DNA of 64,000 nucleotides from Rhodococcus sp. 06-235-1A (GTDB lineage: Bacteria > Actinomycetota > Actinomycetes > Mycobacteriales > Mycobacteriaceae): the NCBI RefSeq assembly GCF_002258785.1, contig NZ_NOYI01000007.1:46459-110458 (forward strand), given 5' to 3'. Within the stretch, counting starts at the first letter, position 1. Each line of letters begins with the position of its first letter. The notes beneath the pieces were generated by a model that saw only the letters and a list, made by a program, of their open reading frames with translations, was not told where the DNA came from and made no database searches. Positions 38,833 through 47,833 of this stretch are shown one piece after another. A program made the position numbers and the translations under genes.

Positions 38833-39297
38833 GTGTTTCGACTCATGTTCTTCGAGCCCCGCATCCCACAGAACACCGGAAACGCGATTCGCCTGGTCGC
38901 CGGGACCGGATGTGAACTGCACCTGGTGGGTCCTCTCGGTTTCGACATGTCCGAACCGAAACTGAAGCGGGCCGGGTTGGACTACCACGATCTGGCGTCG
39001 GTCACCGTTCACGAAGACCTGCCGTCGGCCTGGTCCGCACTGGCACCGACGCGAGTGTTCGCCTACACCGCTCACGCGAGTCGGTCCTATGCCGACGTCG
39101 CGTACGAACCCGGCGACGTTCTTCTGTTCGGACCGGAACCGACCGGATTGCCCGACGAGGTTCTGGACGATCCCCGCGTGACCGAGCGACTCCGTATTCC
39201 GATGATTCCGGGCCGTCGATCGCTCAACCTCGCCAACGCAGCAGCGGTGACGATGTACGAGGCATGGCGGCAACACGGGTACGAAGGCAGCGTCTGA
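38833..39297 (+). CDS. tRNA (cytidine(34)-2'-O)-methyltransferase, TrmL-like
   Basis: 154-aa SPOUT methyltransferase for the wobble position of leucine tRNAs. Family motifs: [27 protein letters not shown] and [18 protein letters not shown], which together form the trefoil knot binding SAM. GTG 38833 gives the typical MFRLMF start; GTG 38824 is an alternative. Length matches the minimal TrmL family. Confidence 0.92.
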   Translation: MFRLMFFEPRIPQNTGNAIRLVAGTGCELHLVGPLGFDMSEPKLKRAGLDYHDLASVTVHEDLPSAWSALAPTRVFAYTAHASRSYADVAYEPGDVLLFGPEPTGLPDEVLDDPRVTERLRIPMIPGRRSLNLANAAAVTMYEAWRQHGYEGSV

Positions 39298-39340
39298 CGG
39301 GTTTGCGTTAGAGCGCGCTCGAAGCCATAGCGTGCGTTTC

Positions 39341-40225
39341 ATGACACAGGCACCCGCAACACCACGACCTACTCGCACCTGGCTCATCACCGGGGCATCC
39401 TCCGGTTTGGGTCGAGCACTGGCCGAAGCCGCACTGGCGGCGGGCGACACCGTGGTCGCGGCGATGCGTCGACCCGAACGCGTCGACGAACTGCTCGCCG
39501 AACACCCGGAATCGGTACTGCCCATCGCCTTCGACGTCCGAGACACCGCGTCCGCGGCGGCCGTCGTCGAGGCCTCGATCGACCGGTTCGGACGTATCGA
39601 CGTACTGGTCAACAACGGTGGCGTCGGACAAATCGGTGCTGCCGAGGAAATCGACGACGCTCGGCTGCGTGACATGCTCGAACAACATGTGGTCGGTCCT
39701 GCCGCACTCACGCGCGCAGTGCTGCCGGGAATGCGTGCGCAGGGAAGCGGAACGATCGTGCAGATGAGTAGCCAGGGTGGCCGCATCTCCTTCCCCGGAG
39801 CCGGTTCCTATTCGGCTGGAAAGTTCGCGCTGGAGGGTTGGTCGGAGGCGCTGGCCGGCGAGGTCGCACCGTTCGGGATTCGAGTTCTGATCGTCGAGCC
39901 GAGCCGCTTCAGGACCGGTTTCAACAATGCCGATGTGCTCGAACGCGCTATTTCCACGGACGTGTACGCCGACGCTCTCGGCGCGATGAGAACCGACATG
40001 CTCGCTGCGAGCGGACAGCAGGAAGGAGATCCGCACCGCGCGGCTCGAATCATCCATGACCTGGTCGAGGCCGACTCCGCTCCCCTGCGCATTCCGCTGG
40101 GACGCGAGGCGGTCCGACGGTTGCGCGAGTCCTACCGCCGAGAGCTCGCATCGCTCGAGACCAACGCCGAACTGTCCTCGAGCGCGGACTTCCCGGGTGC
40201 GCCCGAATCCGTCCGCCCGGTCTGA
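39341..40225 (+). CDS. Short-chain dehydrogenase/reductase
   Basis: 294-aa classical SDR. It has the cofactor motif TGASSGLG (about residues 20-27), structural NNGG in place of the usual NNAG and active-site YSAGK with the preceding Ser in MSSQGG. The acidic residue after beta-2 is replaced by Arg (AAMRRPER), which favours NADP(H). A MerR regulator follows after 29 bp on the same strand. The substrate cannot be read. Confidence 0.92.
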   Translation: MTQAPATPRPTRTWLITGASSGLGRALAEAALAAGDTVVAAMRRPERVDELLAEHPESVLPIAFDVRDTASAAAVVEASIDRFGRIDVLVNNGGVGQIGAAEEIDDARLRDMLEQHVVGPAALTRAVLPGMRAQGSGTIVQMSSQGGRISFPGAGSYSAGKFALEGWSEALAGEVAPFGIRVLIVEPSRFRTGFNNADVLERAISTDVYADALGAMRTDMLAASGQQEGDPHRAARIIHDLVEADSAPLRIPLGREAVRRLRESYRRELASLETNAELSSSADFPGAPESVRPV

Positions 40226-40254
40226 CGGCACCGGCAGGACTATCTTCTGTACTC

Positions 40255-40722
40255 ATGGCGACGACGGATTTGATGAACAGGGCGCTGGCAGCCGTGGCGG
40301 ACTCGGACGCACCGTTGACCGTCGAACTGCTGCACGAACTGATCGAACCTGGCGAGCTCTCCGAACCACTCGGCATCGCCGAGGTATCCGAGCTCCTCGA
40401 TATCTCCGCGCACACACTGCGGTACTACGAACGCTGCGGCCTGATCGAGGTTGCCCGAGACGGCCTCGATCATCGACGATACGACGCCGCCGCCGTGCGC
40501 AGGCTCGTGTTCCTCACCCGTATGCGGTTGTCCGGGATGCCGATGCGCGACCTCCAGCACTACGTCGAACTCGTCGACGGCGGGGAACACACCGTTCCGG
40601 AACGACTCGACATGCTGGTCGAGCATCGAGACACCGTCCGACGTCGTATTCGAGAACTGCAACTCTCGCTCGTGGCCACCGAATACAAGATCGCGACGTA
40701 CGGCGGCGCCACCGGTCCATGA
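40255..40722 (+). CDS. MerR-family transcriptional regulator
   Basis: 155-aa regulator. A non-standard N-terminal extension of about 38 residues precedes the winged helix (GIAEVSELLDISAHTLRYYERCGLI) and the dimerising coiled coil (RLDMLVEHRDTVRRRIRELQLSL). There are no C-terminal metal-binding cysteines, so it is not a classical metal sensor. It probably controls the SDR gene immediately upstream or itself. Confidence 0.93.
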   Translation: MATTDLMNRALAAVADSDAPLTVELLHELIEPGELSEPLGIAEVSELLDISAHTLRYYERCGLIEVARDGLDHRRYDAAAVRRLVFLTRMRLSGMPMRDLQHYVELVDGGEHTVPERLDMLVEHRDTVRRRIRELQLSLVATEYKIATYGGATGP

Positions 40723-40732
40723 GTTCGCGAGG

Positions 40733-41602
40733 TCAGCTTCTCGACCGTCGCCGAAGCCGGACCAGTCCGTACACGGCAGCTGCGATGGCGACCAGGACGG
40801 CCAGCCACGGCAGCGCAGCACCGATCAGCAACACTCCCCCGCCGACGGCAGCGGTCGACGAGTGCCACCCCGACACGACCGCGTCCCAGAAATTGCTCGG
40901 CGTGGCCGGATCGACACCCTTCTCGGACGCGAAATCAATTGTGAGCGTCGACAAATCGATCTGGTCCGCCAGGTAGTTCTTCTGTGATACCAAACTGTCG
41001 AGCTCACCCTGACGGCTCGAGAGTGCCGATTCCGCCTCGATGAGATCGGCAGTGTTCGACGCGGCCGCGATCAGCGCACGCAAGCGATCCACCGAGGCCT
41101 GGAGTGCGGAAATCCGCGCATCGAGATCCTGATACTGCATGGTGACGTCGTCCCGCGTGACGGACAGGCTCGTCACCTCGCCCAGGTTTCGGATCGCGTC
41201 GACTGTGGCGTCGAGTTCGTCGGCCGGAATGCGTGCCGTCAGAGAGCTACTCGCGGTGGTCTCGTCGTTCTCGGGGGACTCGGTGCGGTTGTCGATTCGC
41301 CCGCCCGCAGTTGTCACCGTCTCCGCCGCGCTGCGTCCAGCGGCGATCGGATCTTCGGCAACGATCGACACTTGCCCGGTAACGATTTCCTTGCGATCGG
41401 CGGGCACCGGCGCTTGCCGCCGCGCTGCGTCCCCTGCCGACTCGGGCGCGAGTGCCAGCCCAGGTGCGGATACCGAACTATCAAGCGGTGGAGCCGAATT
41501 CGATGGATCAGACGTAGAGCAGGAGAGCGTTGTGAACGCACACCCAGCGGCCACGAGGACTCCGGCCAGGGTACTCAAAACCGGACTTCTACGACGATTC
41601 AT
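40733..41602 (-). CDS. DUF4349-domain lipoprotein
   Basis: 289-aa membrane-anchored extracellular protein. The N terminus is a signal with TLSCSTS as likely lipobox. The DUF4349 region (about 70-225) has SLTARIPADELDATVDAI and the coiled coil DLDARISALQASVDRLRAL; a C-terminal membrane helix (about 250-278) and a basic tail end it. The family is found in many envelopes and its role is unsettled. It is convergent with merR. Confidence 0.9.
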   Translation of the reverse strand: MNRRRSPVLSTLAGVLVAAGCAFTTLSCSTSDPSNSAPPLDSSVSAPGLALAPESAGDAARRQAPVPADRKEIVTGQVSIVAEDPIAAGRSAAETVTTAGGRIDNRTESPENDETTASSSLTARIPADELDATVDAIRNLGEVTSLSVTRDDVTMQYQDLDARISALQASVDRLRALIAAASNTADLIEAESALSSRQGELDSLVSQKNYLADQIDLSTLTIDFASEKGVDPATPSNFWDAVVSGWHSSTAAVGGGVLLIGAALPWLAVLVAIAAAVYGLVRLRRRSRS

Positions 41603-41715
41603 TCCCGGATGCCAGCGGCACCGTTACACAAACCGCAGCAGCTTGCTGCCGTGAACGACTCGAGCGGGGTACCGTGTGCCGCACCGACCCGTTTCGCTCG
41701 TGAAGGAGCTTTCTG

Positions 41716-42270
41716 TTGTTCTCTGTTTCCCTGCCCCGTCTCGCTTCCCCCACCTCCTCCTCCACGCGCACGTCGAGTCGGTTCGGTAGCCGAATTGCCC
41801 GCACCGCAGCAATATTCGCCCTCGGCTCAGGAATGGCGACCGCAGCCCTGGTGGGCGCCGGCACCGCGTCGGCAGCACCTGTCAACTGCGTGTCTCCGCC
41901 CTCGGCCAACGACATCCAGGTCGCCGACACCGCGAGCTGCGGAGCCACCTCGAACGGCACCGGCCGGGCCACTGCCGGCGCTGCCGACAGCGGCACCGCG
42001 GTCAGCGTCAACGACGGCCCCGGCGCAACGACCACCTACGCCAACGGATACGGCGTCGCACTGGGAGCAAGCAAGAATGCGGGAACGGCGTATGCACTGG
42101 CGCTCGGCGGCGGCATCGCTCACTCGTGGGCCGATGCCGGCCAGACGACTCTCGCAGTCGCCGGGTGGGGATCCGGTGCCACGTCCGAGGCTCAGGGCGT
42201 CGATTGCGTCGGCCCTCTGTCGCTGGCACTGAACCTCACGAGCGGTCAGTTCTGCGTTCTCGGTAGCTGA
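41716..42270 (+). CDS. Secreted Ala/Gly-rich protein (DUF6764-like, tentative)
   Basis: 184-aa exported protein. After an arginine-containing N terminus and hydrophobic core, cleavage is likely at ASAAPV (about residue 54). The mature part is rich in Gly, Ala, Thr and Ser with four Cys that could form two disulfides (NCVS, SCGA, DCVG, FCVL). The TTG start is supported by AAGGAG 7 nt upstream; no ATG or GTG is as well placed. The resemblance to the DUF6764 family of mycolata is from memory. Function unknown. Confidence 0.72.
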   Translation: MFSVSLPRLASPTSSSTRTSSRFGSRIARTAAIFALGSGMATAALVGAGTASAAPVNCVSPPSANDIQVADTASCGATSNGTGRATAGAADSGTAVSVNDGPGATTTYANGYGVALGASKNAGTAYALALGGGIAHSWADAGQTTLAVAGWGSGATSEAQGVDCVGPLSLALNLTSGQFCVLGS

Positions 42271-42303
42271 CACCGCAGAGGCACGATTTCTAACCGGTCG
42301 AAC

Positions 42304-42346
42304 GGAGCCGATTACCCAGCAGTCACTGCTCGAGGTAATCGGCTCC
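42304..42346. terminator. Hairpin at the ends of convergent genes
   Basis: GGAGCCGATTAC and GTAATCGGCTCC form a perfect 12-bp stem with a 19-nt loop. The right arm overlaps the last codons of the leftward SDR gene, and the hairpin follows the secreted-protein gene by 33 bp. It probably ends both transcripts. Confidence 0.65.
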
Positions 42347-43069
42347 GCCGACATACACGGTGTGACCGGACTTCTCGATCGGCATGACGGAAGCGTCCAC
42401 CACAGCCGCCGCGAATTCGGCAACCGTGGGAAGCGCACCCTGTGCGGTGCGAGCGGCCACTGCGTCAGGGTTTCGGCGCTCCAGGAGAGTCACCACGATG
42501 GTGCCTTCGATCATGTCGCCGGACACCACAACCAATTCGATGCCACGAGAATCCAATTCGGGAATCATCCCACGTAGAGCGTCCTCGCCTGCTCGCTTGC
42601 TCTCGGCAATGGGCTCGTACTCCACGGGGACCGGCTTCCTGCCGTGAAAATGCGCCTGATGACTGGTGAGAAAGACGATGCGTGAGCCGGGTTCCATGTG
42701 TTCGGCTGCGGCGCGAGCCATCGCCAGCTGAGCATCGCGGTTTATACTCATCGCGTAACCGGCATCGGCACCGAGCTCGAGCCCACCGGACGCGTTGAGC
42801 ACCAGTACGTCGAGAGCGCCGAATTCGGCAGCAACCGACGCGAGCATCGCATCGATTGCCGCCGAGTCGGTCACGTCGGCTCCGATAGCCAGCGCTCGGC
42901 CCCCGCTCTTCTCGATCGCTCGCACCACACCGTCGGCTCGGCGCTTCTTCTCTCGATAGTTCACGGCAACCATCGCCCCCGCCGCACCCAACTGCACCGC
43001 GGTCTCCGCTCCGATGCCACGAGACGCACCGGTGATCAGCACCGATTTCCCTGCCACACGCTGCGTCAT
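42323..43069 (-). CDS. SDR-family oxidoreductase
   Basis: 248-aa short-chain dehydrogenase-like protein with TGASRGIG (about residues 14-21) and VLVLNASGG in place of NNAG. The usual YxxxK active site is replaced by VEYEPIAESKRAG, where Tyr and Lys are seven residues apart, so activity may differ from classical SDRs. The ATG has GGGAGAG upstream. It is divergent from an HxlR regulator across a gap holding two identical palindromes. Confidence 0.88.
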   Translation of the reverse strand: MTQRVAGKSVLITGASRGIGAETAVQLGAAGAMVAVNYREKKRRADGVVRAIEKSGGRALAIGADVTDSAAIDAMLASVAAEFGALDVLVLNASGGLELGADAGYAMSINRDAQLAMARAAAEHMEPGSRIVFLTSHQAHFHGRKPVPVEYEPIAESKRAGEDALRGMIPELDSRGIELVVVSGDMIEGTIVVTLLERRNPDAVAARTAQGALPTVAEFAAAVVDASVMPIEKSGHTVYVGGADYLEQ

Positions 43070-43086
43070 CGCCACTCTCCCTCTGC

Positions 43087-43116
43087 TTCGATTTTCGAAT
43101 TGCTTCGATTTTCGAA
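43087..43116. promoter_or_regulatory. Tandem TTCGATTTTCGAA operators between SDR and hxlR
   Basis: Two exact copies of the palindrome TTCGATTTTCGAA (43087-43099 and 43104-43116), starting 17 bp apart, lie in the 65-bp divergent promoter region. Downstream TATGAT at 43121-43126 is a good -10 for hxlR and would give an almost leaderless mRNA. The HxlR protein is the obvious candidate to bind and control both genes. Confidence 0.75.
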
Positions 43117-43134
43117 CCACTATGATCAAACGCG

Positions 43135-43458
43135 ATGGAAATGGCAAGCGAATCCCGCCGATCGATGACGGCCGTCCTCGACCTCCTGGGGCAGCGGTGG
43201 AACATGCGCATTCTGTGGGAACTACGTGGCGGCCCACTCGGGTTCCTCGAACTACGACGACGCACCGACGACATCTCGTCCAGCGTTCTCGCCACCCGAC
43301 TGCGCACGCTCGTCGATGCGCGAGTGCTGCTCAAGGACTCGGACGGGTCCTATCGCCTGACCGAACTCGGCGACGAGTTGGGGCCGGCACTCGAACCTCT
43401 CTGGCTGTGGGCCCAGCGCTGGAACGAGGGCAGCCACACCGACGACCACCGCCCCTGA
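43135..43458 (+). CDS. HxlR-family winged-helix regulator
   Basis: 107-aa DNA-binding protein with the family core LGQRWNMRILWELRGGPLGFLELRRR and SSVLATRLRTLVDARVL. HxlR/MarR-like proteins act as dimers and sense redox-active or aldehyde compounds in several bacteria. This one has no cysteine, so a thiol-based switch is unlikely. It is divergent from the SDR gene, with paired operators between. Confidence 0.93.
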   Translation: MEMASESRRSMTAVLDLLGQRWNMRILWELRGGPLGFLELRRRTDDISSSVLATRLRTLVDARVLLKDSDGSYRLTELGDELGPALEPLWLWAQRWNEGSHTDDHRP

Positions 43459-43610
43459 ACAGCAGAATCAGCTCGATCGACGTCTCCGATCCTCGGCAGT
43501 GTCGGGGCCGACGCCGGGAGCAGAACACGATCGAAGGTCGCCTGCGCCGAACATCGACTGGATCTGCGCGGCCTGCGGAATCGTCGTCGCTCGCCGACCG
43601 GCATACTCGA

Positions 43611-44567
43611 ATGATGAGCGATACACGTGCAGCCACTCGCCCCAAGGCGCTGTCGTTGCACGGTCGTATACGAGTGTTGACGATGAGTGTGGCGGCTCTC
43701 GCCGTCGCGGTGAGCGCTCTGGCGATCTATCTCGTTGCGGAGCAGGCCCTTCGTTCGCAGATCATCGACCGCGTCGGCCGCAACAGCGATGCAATCATCG
43801 CCAGCGCGACATCCGGCCTGCCGGCAGGTCTGCTCGGCTTCGGCATAGAAGACACCGAGGGCACCCAAGTAAAAGTAGCGCTGGTGACGACCGACGGCAC
43901 GTTGGTGACGTCGACGAACGGTACCGAACCGTTCATCAACTCGGACGGCGCACTGGACGACCCTGAAAAATCTGTCGTCGAAGGTGACGTCGATCGGTCG
44001 CTTCGGGAGGTCCGTGGCTACTATCTCTCGGCCGAACGCACCGACTCGGGCGCGACCATCATGGTTGCCGAATCGCTCAACGAGGCGTCACCTTTGCTCG
44101 CCAAACTCACACTCGCACTCGTTATCGTCGGAGCATTCCTCGTAGCGCTGGCCGGTGTCGCCGGTGCCGCCGTGGCCCGCACCGGGCTCAGGCCGGTCCG
44201 TCGACTCCGTGCGGGCACCGAACGCGTCGCCAGGACCGGGGATTTCGAGCCCATCGACGTCAATGGAGACGACGAACTGGCGTCACTCGCCAACAGCTTC
44301 AACGAGATGTTGGCGTCCCTGTCTCGATCGCGAGCACGACAGGGGCAGTTGATCGTCGACGCAGGCGCGGAACTGATGGAGCCCCTGACCGCATTACGTA
44401 CGAACATCGACCTATTGATGTCGCTCGACCGGCCCGACGCACCTTCGATGCCCGAAGACCAGCAGGACCGGTTGCGCGTCGAGGTCATCGCTCAGATGGA
44501 CGTCATCATCGGGCTGGTGCACGATCTCGTCGACCATGCCAGGGAGCCCGCGCCGACACCTCATTGA
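43611..44567 (+). CDS. Degenerate sensor-kinase-like protein (HAMP, broken H-box, no ATPase)
   Basis: 318-aa membrane protein with the layout of an MprB-type sensor kinase: TM1 about 22-44, external sensor about 45-163, TM2 about 165-188 and HAMP about 186-239. The dimerisation helix reads VDAGAELMEPLTALRTN, so the phospho-acceptor His of the normal H-E-L-R-T-P box is Ala253, and Arg and Thr are Met and Glu. The protein ends at a normal stop without an HATPase domain, and no regulator gene is adjacent. It cannot autophosphorylate; it could act as a dominant partner, scaffold or pure signalling relic. ATG 43614 is an equally possible start. Confidence 0.85.
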   Translation: MMSDTRAATRPKALSLHGRIRVLTMSVAALAVAVSALAIYLVAEQALRSQIIDRVGRNSDAIIASATSGLPAGLLGFGIEDTEGTQVKVALVTTDGTLVTSTNGTEPFINSDGALDDPEKSVVEGDVDRSLREVRGYYLSAERTDSGATIMVAESLNEASPLLAKLTLALVIVGAFLVALAGVAGAAVARTGLRPVRRLRAGTERVARTGDFEPIDVNGDDELASLANSFNEMLASLSRSRARQGQLIVDAGAELMEPLTALRTNIDLLMSLDRPDAPSMPEDQQDRLRVEVIAQMDVIIGLVHDLVDHAREPAPTPH

Positions 44568-44598
44568 GGATCTTCGAGATCGAGTGTCTTCGATCGAA

Positions 44599-45528
44599 TC
44601 AGGACGAGAGCCGGACACCGGTCAGCTGTTCGGACGCCTCCCACAGTCGACGTGCATCGTCCATGCTGCGCAGCGGCTTCCAGAGCCCGAGCTCGGCGGG
44701 TGGTCCGCCGATCGTCCGCGCCGGACCGACGAACTGGTCACCACGTGAGGCGATGCCTGCGGCTGCGATCACGCCCGGCTGTGCGGCGCTGTCCACCGAT
44801 CCCGCAATGCCGACTCGGGCGAGAACGCCGATCAACCGTCGCCCCGCAGAGTCTTTCGGACGCCCCAGACCTGGTTGCGCTGCAAGCAGATTGGTCGGTG
44901 ATATCCCGGGATGGGCGATGTTGCTGGTGATTCCCCACCCGCCTGCCCTGCTGCGGGCATCGAGTTCACGAGCGAACAGAGCGACTGCAATCTTCGATTG
45001 ACTGTATGCCTTCATGACGTCGTAGGTACGTTCCCAATTCGGATCGTCCCAGTTGATCGACCCCGATCTCGCCGCGATGCTCGTCTGATGTGTAACTCGC
45101 GCACCGCCGGCACGAAGAAGCGGCAGCAGACCGAGGGTGAGCGCAAAATGACCGAGGTGATTGGTTCCGAACTGCAGCTCGAATCCGTCCTGAGTGACTT
45201 GACGCGCAGGTGGCTGCATAACACCTGCATTGTTGACGAGTACGGCGATCGGCCGGCCTTCCGAGACCAGCTCGTTCGTCAGCGCTGCAACCGAATTCAG
45301 TGACGACAGGTCCAATGCGCGAGTGGCGACCTGTGCGCCGGGAACTGCGGCCCGGATCGATTTCGCGGCACGCTCCCCTTTGTCGGCAGAGCGCACCGGC
45401 ATGACGACCTCGGCTCCGGCGCGAGCGAGTCGCGTCGCGATGACCGTGCCGATTCCGTCGCTGGCTCCGGTGACGACGGCACGCTGTCCCGTCAGGTCGG
45501 CAATGGATAGATCTGCGATGCGGCCCAT
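44599..45528 (-). CDS. SDR-family NAD(P)-dependent oxidoreductase
   Basis: 309-aa protein of the retinol/protochlorophyllide-reductase-like SDR branch: [12 protein letters not shown] (about residues 18-29), [15 protein letters not shown] in the usual YxxxK area (preceded by Tyr in KAYSQSK) and the [10 protein letters not shown] motif typical of this branch. ATG 45528 has GAGGAGC upstream. It lies downstream of an MmyB-like regulator gene on the same strand. Confidence 0.92.
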   Translation of the reverse strand: MGRIADLSIADLTGQRAVVTGASDGIGTVIATRLARAGAEVVMPVRSADKGERAAKSIRAAVPGAQVATRALDLSSLNSVAALTNELVSEGRPIAVLVNNAGVMQPPARQVTQDGFELQFGTNHLGHFALTLGLLPLLRAGGARVTHQTSIAARSGSINWDDPNWERTYDVMKAYSQSKIAVALFARELDARSRAGGWGITSNIAHPGISPTNLLAAQPGLGRPKDSAGRRLIGVLARVGIAGSVDSAAQPGVIAAAGIASRGDQFVGPARTIGGPPAELGLWKPLRSMDDARRLWEASEQLTGVRLSS

Positions 45529-45648
45529 GTGATGCTCCTCGGCTGTGGTGATCGTGCGGTTCGGATGTGCAGAACCCATGTTCGACGACGGTACCGGGCT
45601 TATCCAGGACTTCCCGATCCACTGATACGAGGGGCACAGCGGATCGAG

Positions 45649-46488
45649 TCAGGAGAGAACCTGAGTTCCCAAAACTGCGAGCAGCTCCAATTTGGCGTAG
45701 CTCTCGCTGCCGGGGACTGCGGTGTAGACCAGAAGACGATGCGCTTGCTCGGGGTCGAGAAGGGTCTGGCAGTTCAGTTGCAGCAGGCCGACCGTCGGGT
45801 GCAGGAACCGCTTGACTTCGGGTGGATGAACTCCCACTTCGCGTTTCGCCCACAGGGTTCGGAATTCTTCGCTGACCTCGAGCAGCTCTGCGGACAGGTG
45901 CGCTGCTGTCGAGTCCGGTCCGCGAAGAGTGACGATCTCGCGTAGCCCCGACGCGTAGACCCGGGACAACACAGCGCGCTCTTCGGGCGGGTACGACAGC
46001 TGGGCGGCGGGATCGGTGAACCAGCGGTATCCCAGACTCCGGCTCGGCCCGGTGCGCAACGACGCATCCCCGGTCAGTGCAACACCCAGCGGTGTCTGGC
46101 GCAGAGTTTCGCCGAGCTCGGACACGACCTCGGCGGGTGTGTCGTTCAGTCGGTCCAGAATCCGCAGCAATCCTGGGTTGACGTGTTCGCTCGACGTACC
46201 GCGGGCAGGAGGGTTGTGCCCGGCGAGGCGGAACACGTGATCACGCTCGCCCAGCGACAGATGCAGTCCCTGCGCGATCGAGGCGATCATCTGCTCCGAT
46301 GGAGCTGGACCGGTAGCCCGTTCGAGTCGTGCGTAGTAATCGGTCGACATGTGGCACAGTTCGGCGACCTCCTCGCGGCGAAGGCCCTGTGTGCGTCTGC
46401 GCTGCCCCCGTGGCAGCCCGACGTCCTCGGGTTGCAGCGACTCACGCCGCTGCCGGAGAAAGGCGGCCAACTCCGATCGATCGATCAC
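45649..46488 (-). CDS. MmyB-like helix-turn-helix transcriptional regulator
   Basis: 279-aa regulator. The N-terminal XRE HTH (about residues 5-82) includes RRTQGLRREEVAELCHMSTDYYARLER. The C-terminal MmyB ligand-binding domain (about 105-275), related to PAS and thought to bind fatty acyl ligands, contains GYRWFTDP and FRTLWAKREVGVH. Such regulators usually control adjacent oxidoreductases; SDR genes lie on both sides. Confidence 0.92.
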   Translation of the reverse strand: MIDRSELAAFLRQRRESLQPEDVGLPRGQRRRTQGLRREEVAELCHMSTDYYARLERATGPAPSEQMIASIAQGLHLSLGERDHVFRLAGHNPPARGTSSEHVNPGLLRILDRLNDTPAEVVSELGETLRQTPLGVALTGDASLRTGPSRSLGYRWFTDPAAQLSYPPEERAVLSRVYASGLREIVTLRGPDSTAAHLSAELLEVSEEFRTLWAKREVGVHPPEVKRFLHPTVGLLQLNCQTLLDPEQAHRLLVYTAVPGSESYAKLELLAVLGTQVLS

Positions 46489-46561
46489 CTCGGGTCTCCT
46501 TCCTGCCGAAGGGCGGTTGCTTCTTCCGCAATTGTGCCCTCTCCGCGACGGCTATTGTCGA

Positions 46562-47290
46562 ATGATGAGTGCTCCCTTGACCATCGTCACCGGTGGAAGC
46601 CGCGGAATCGGTGCCGCCATATCCCGGCGGCTGGTGGCCGACGGGCACGATGTGGTGATCGGCTATCGCTCCGATGCCACCGCCGCGGAAGCGTTGGCCG
46701 CGGAATTGTCGGCTTCCGGGCGAACGGTGATCGCCGTGCGTGCCGACACCACCGACGAGCAGGCGGTGATCGATCTGTTCGGCGCTGCCGGGGAGATCGG
46801 CTCAGTCACCGGTGTGGTGAACAACGCCGGTTCGGCACGCGCCGTCGGGATGCTGGTGGACAACGACATCGAGACCATCCGAGCGGATCTCGACGTCGAT
46901 CTGGTCGGTGTGCTCACCTGCTGCAAGTATGCGATCGCGGCGATGGTCGAATCCGGTGGCTCGATCGTCAACATCTCCTCCGCTGCAGCGACTTTGGGTA
47001 GCCCCGGAATGTACGTACACTACGCGGCGGCCAAGGCTGCGGTCGATACACTCACCGTCGGTTTGTCCAAAGAGGTTGCTGCGCAGAATATCCGCGTCAA
47101 CGCCGTAGCACCGGGCGTCATCGAGACCGACTTCCACCGAGATCGGCAGCGGCCGCAGAAGATGGCGTCGAGCATCCCGCTCGGCCGCCCCGGTGTGCCG
47201 GACGAGATCGCCGGTGCGGTGTCGTGGTTGCTCTCCGAGGATGCGCGGTACGCCACCGGAACCGTCATCAGGGTGGCCGGCGGCATGTGA
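46562..47290 (+). CDS. SDR-family oxidoreductase (FabG-like)
   Basis: 242-aa classical SDR. TGGSRGIGAAI (about residues 10-20), VVNNAGSA, catalytic Ser in VNISSAAA and YAAAKAAVD. The C-terminal region with VRVAGGM-type ending (TVIRVAGGM) matches 3-oxoacyl-ACP reductase-like enzymes. It is divergent from the MmyB-like regulator with 73 bp between them, a likely regulatory pair. ATG 46565 is an alternative start. Confidence 0.92.
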   Translation: MMSAPLTIVTGGSRGIGAAISRRLVADGHDVVIGYRSDATAAEALAAELSASGRTVIAVRADTTDEQAVIDLFGAAGEIGSVTGVVNNAGSARAVGMLVDNDIETIRADLDVDLVGVLTCCKYAIAAMVESGGSIVNISSAAATLGSPGMYVHYAAAKAAVDTLTVGLSKEVAAQNIRVNAVAPGVIETDFHRDRQRPQKMASSIPLGRPGVPDEIAGAVSWLLSEDARYATGTVIRVAGGM

Positions 47291-47299
47291 ATGCCTCGG

Positions 47300-47833
47300 C
47301 TACCGCGGTCGAGGTGTGATGCGGTGCAGCTCGACGTCGTTCAGCTCCCCGTTCTCGGCGACGGCCGTCATGTACGTGCAGAACGGTTGCCGCCGCCGAT
47401 CCGTCGGTGAGCCGGGGTTGAGCAGCCGTAGACCGTTGTCCGCGAACGTGTCCCACGGGATGTGACTGTGACCGAACACGAGCACGTCCGTCTCCGGGTA
47501 CGCCGCGGCCATGCGTCGTTCGCGTCCCGTCGCGGCTCCGGTCTCGTGTACCACGGTGAACCGAACCCCGCCGAGCACGACGTCGGCGCGTTCGGGCATC
47601 AGCGCGCGCAACTCGTCACCGTCGTTGTTCCCCCAGCACGCGACCAGACGACGCGACCGCCGTGACAACGCCTCGAACGATGCGAGGTCCACCCAATCAC
47701 CGGCATGGATCACGACATCCGCGTCGTCGACGGCCGCCCACACTTGGTCGGGCAGGTCGCGAGCACGCTTCGGGAGATGAGTGTCGGCAATCAGCAGCAG
47801 CTTCACCACTCGATTGTGCACGTCGCCCTTCAT
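47300..47833 (-). CDS. YfcE/MJ0936-type metallophosphoesterase
   Basis: 177-aa calcineurin-like phosphodiesterase with all metal-binding motifs: IADTHLP, HAGDWV, GNNDGD and FGHSHIP. Its ATG overlaps the dnaE2 stop by four bases (ATGA), so it is translated together with the mutasome polymerase. The partnership with dnaE2 may be simple proximity; the physiological substrate is unknown. Confidence 0.92.
   Translation of the reverse strand: MKGDVHNRVVKLLLIADTHLPKRARDLPDQVWAAVDDADVVIHAGDWVDLASFEALSRRSRRLVACWGNNDGDELRALMPERADVVLGGVRFTVVHETGAATGRERRMAAAYPETDVLVFGHSHIPWDTFADNGLRLLNPGSPTDRRRQPFCTYMTAVAENGELNDVELHRITPRPR

Noticed and set aside
44568..44598. Frameshifted ATPase domain after the degenerate kinase
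   Set aside because: Only 31 bp remain before the convergent SDR gene and none of the frames encode ATPase boxes, so the domain is absent, not frameshifted.
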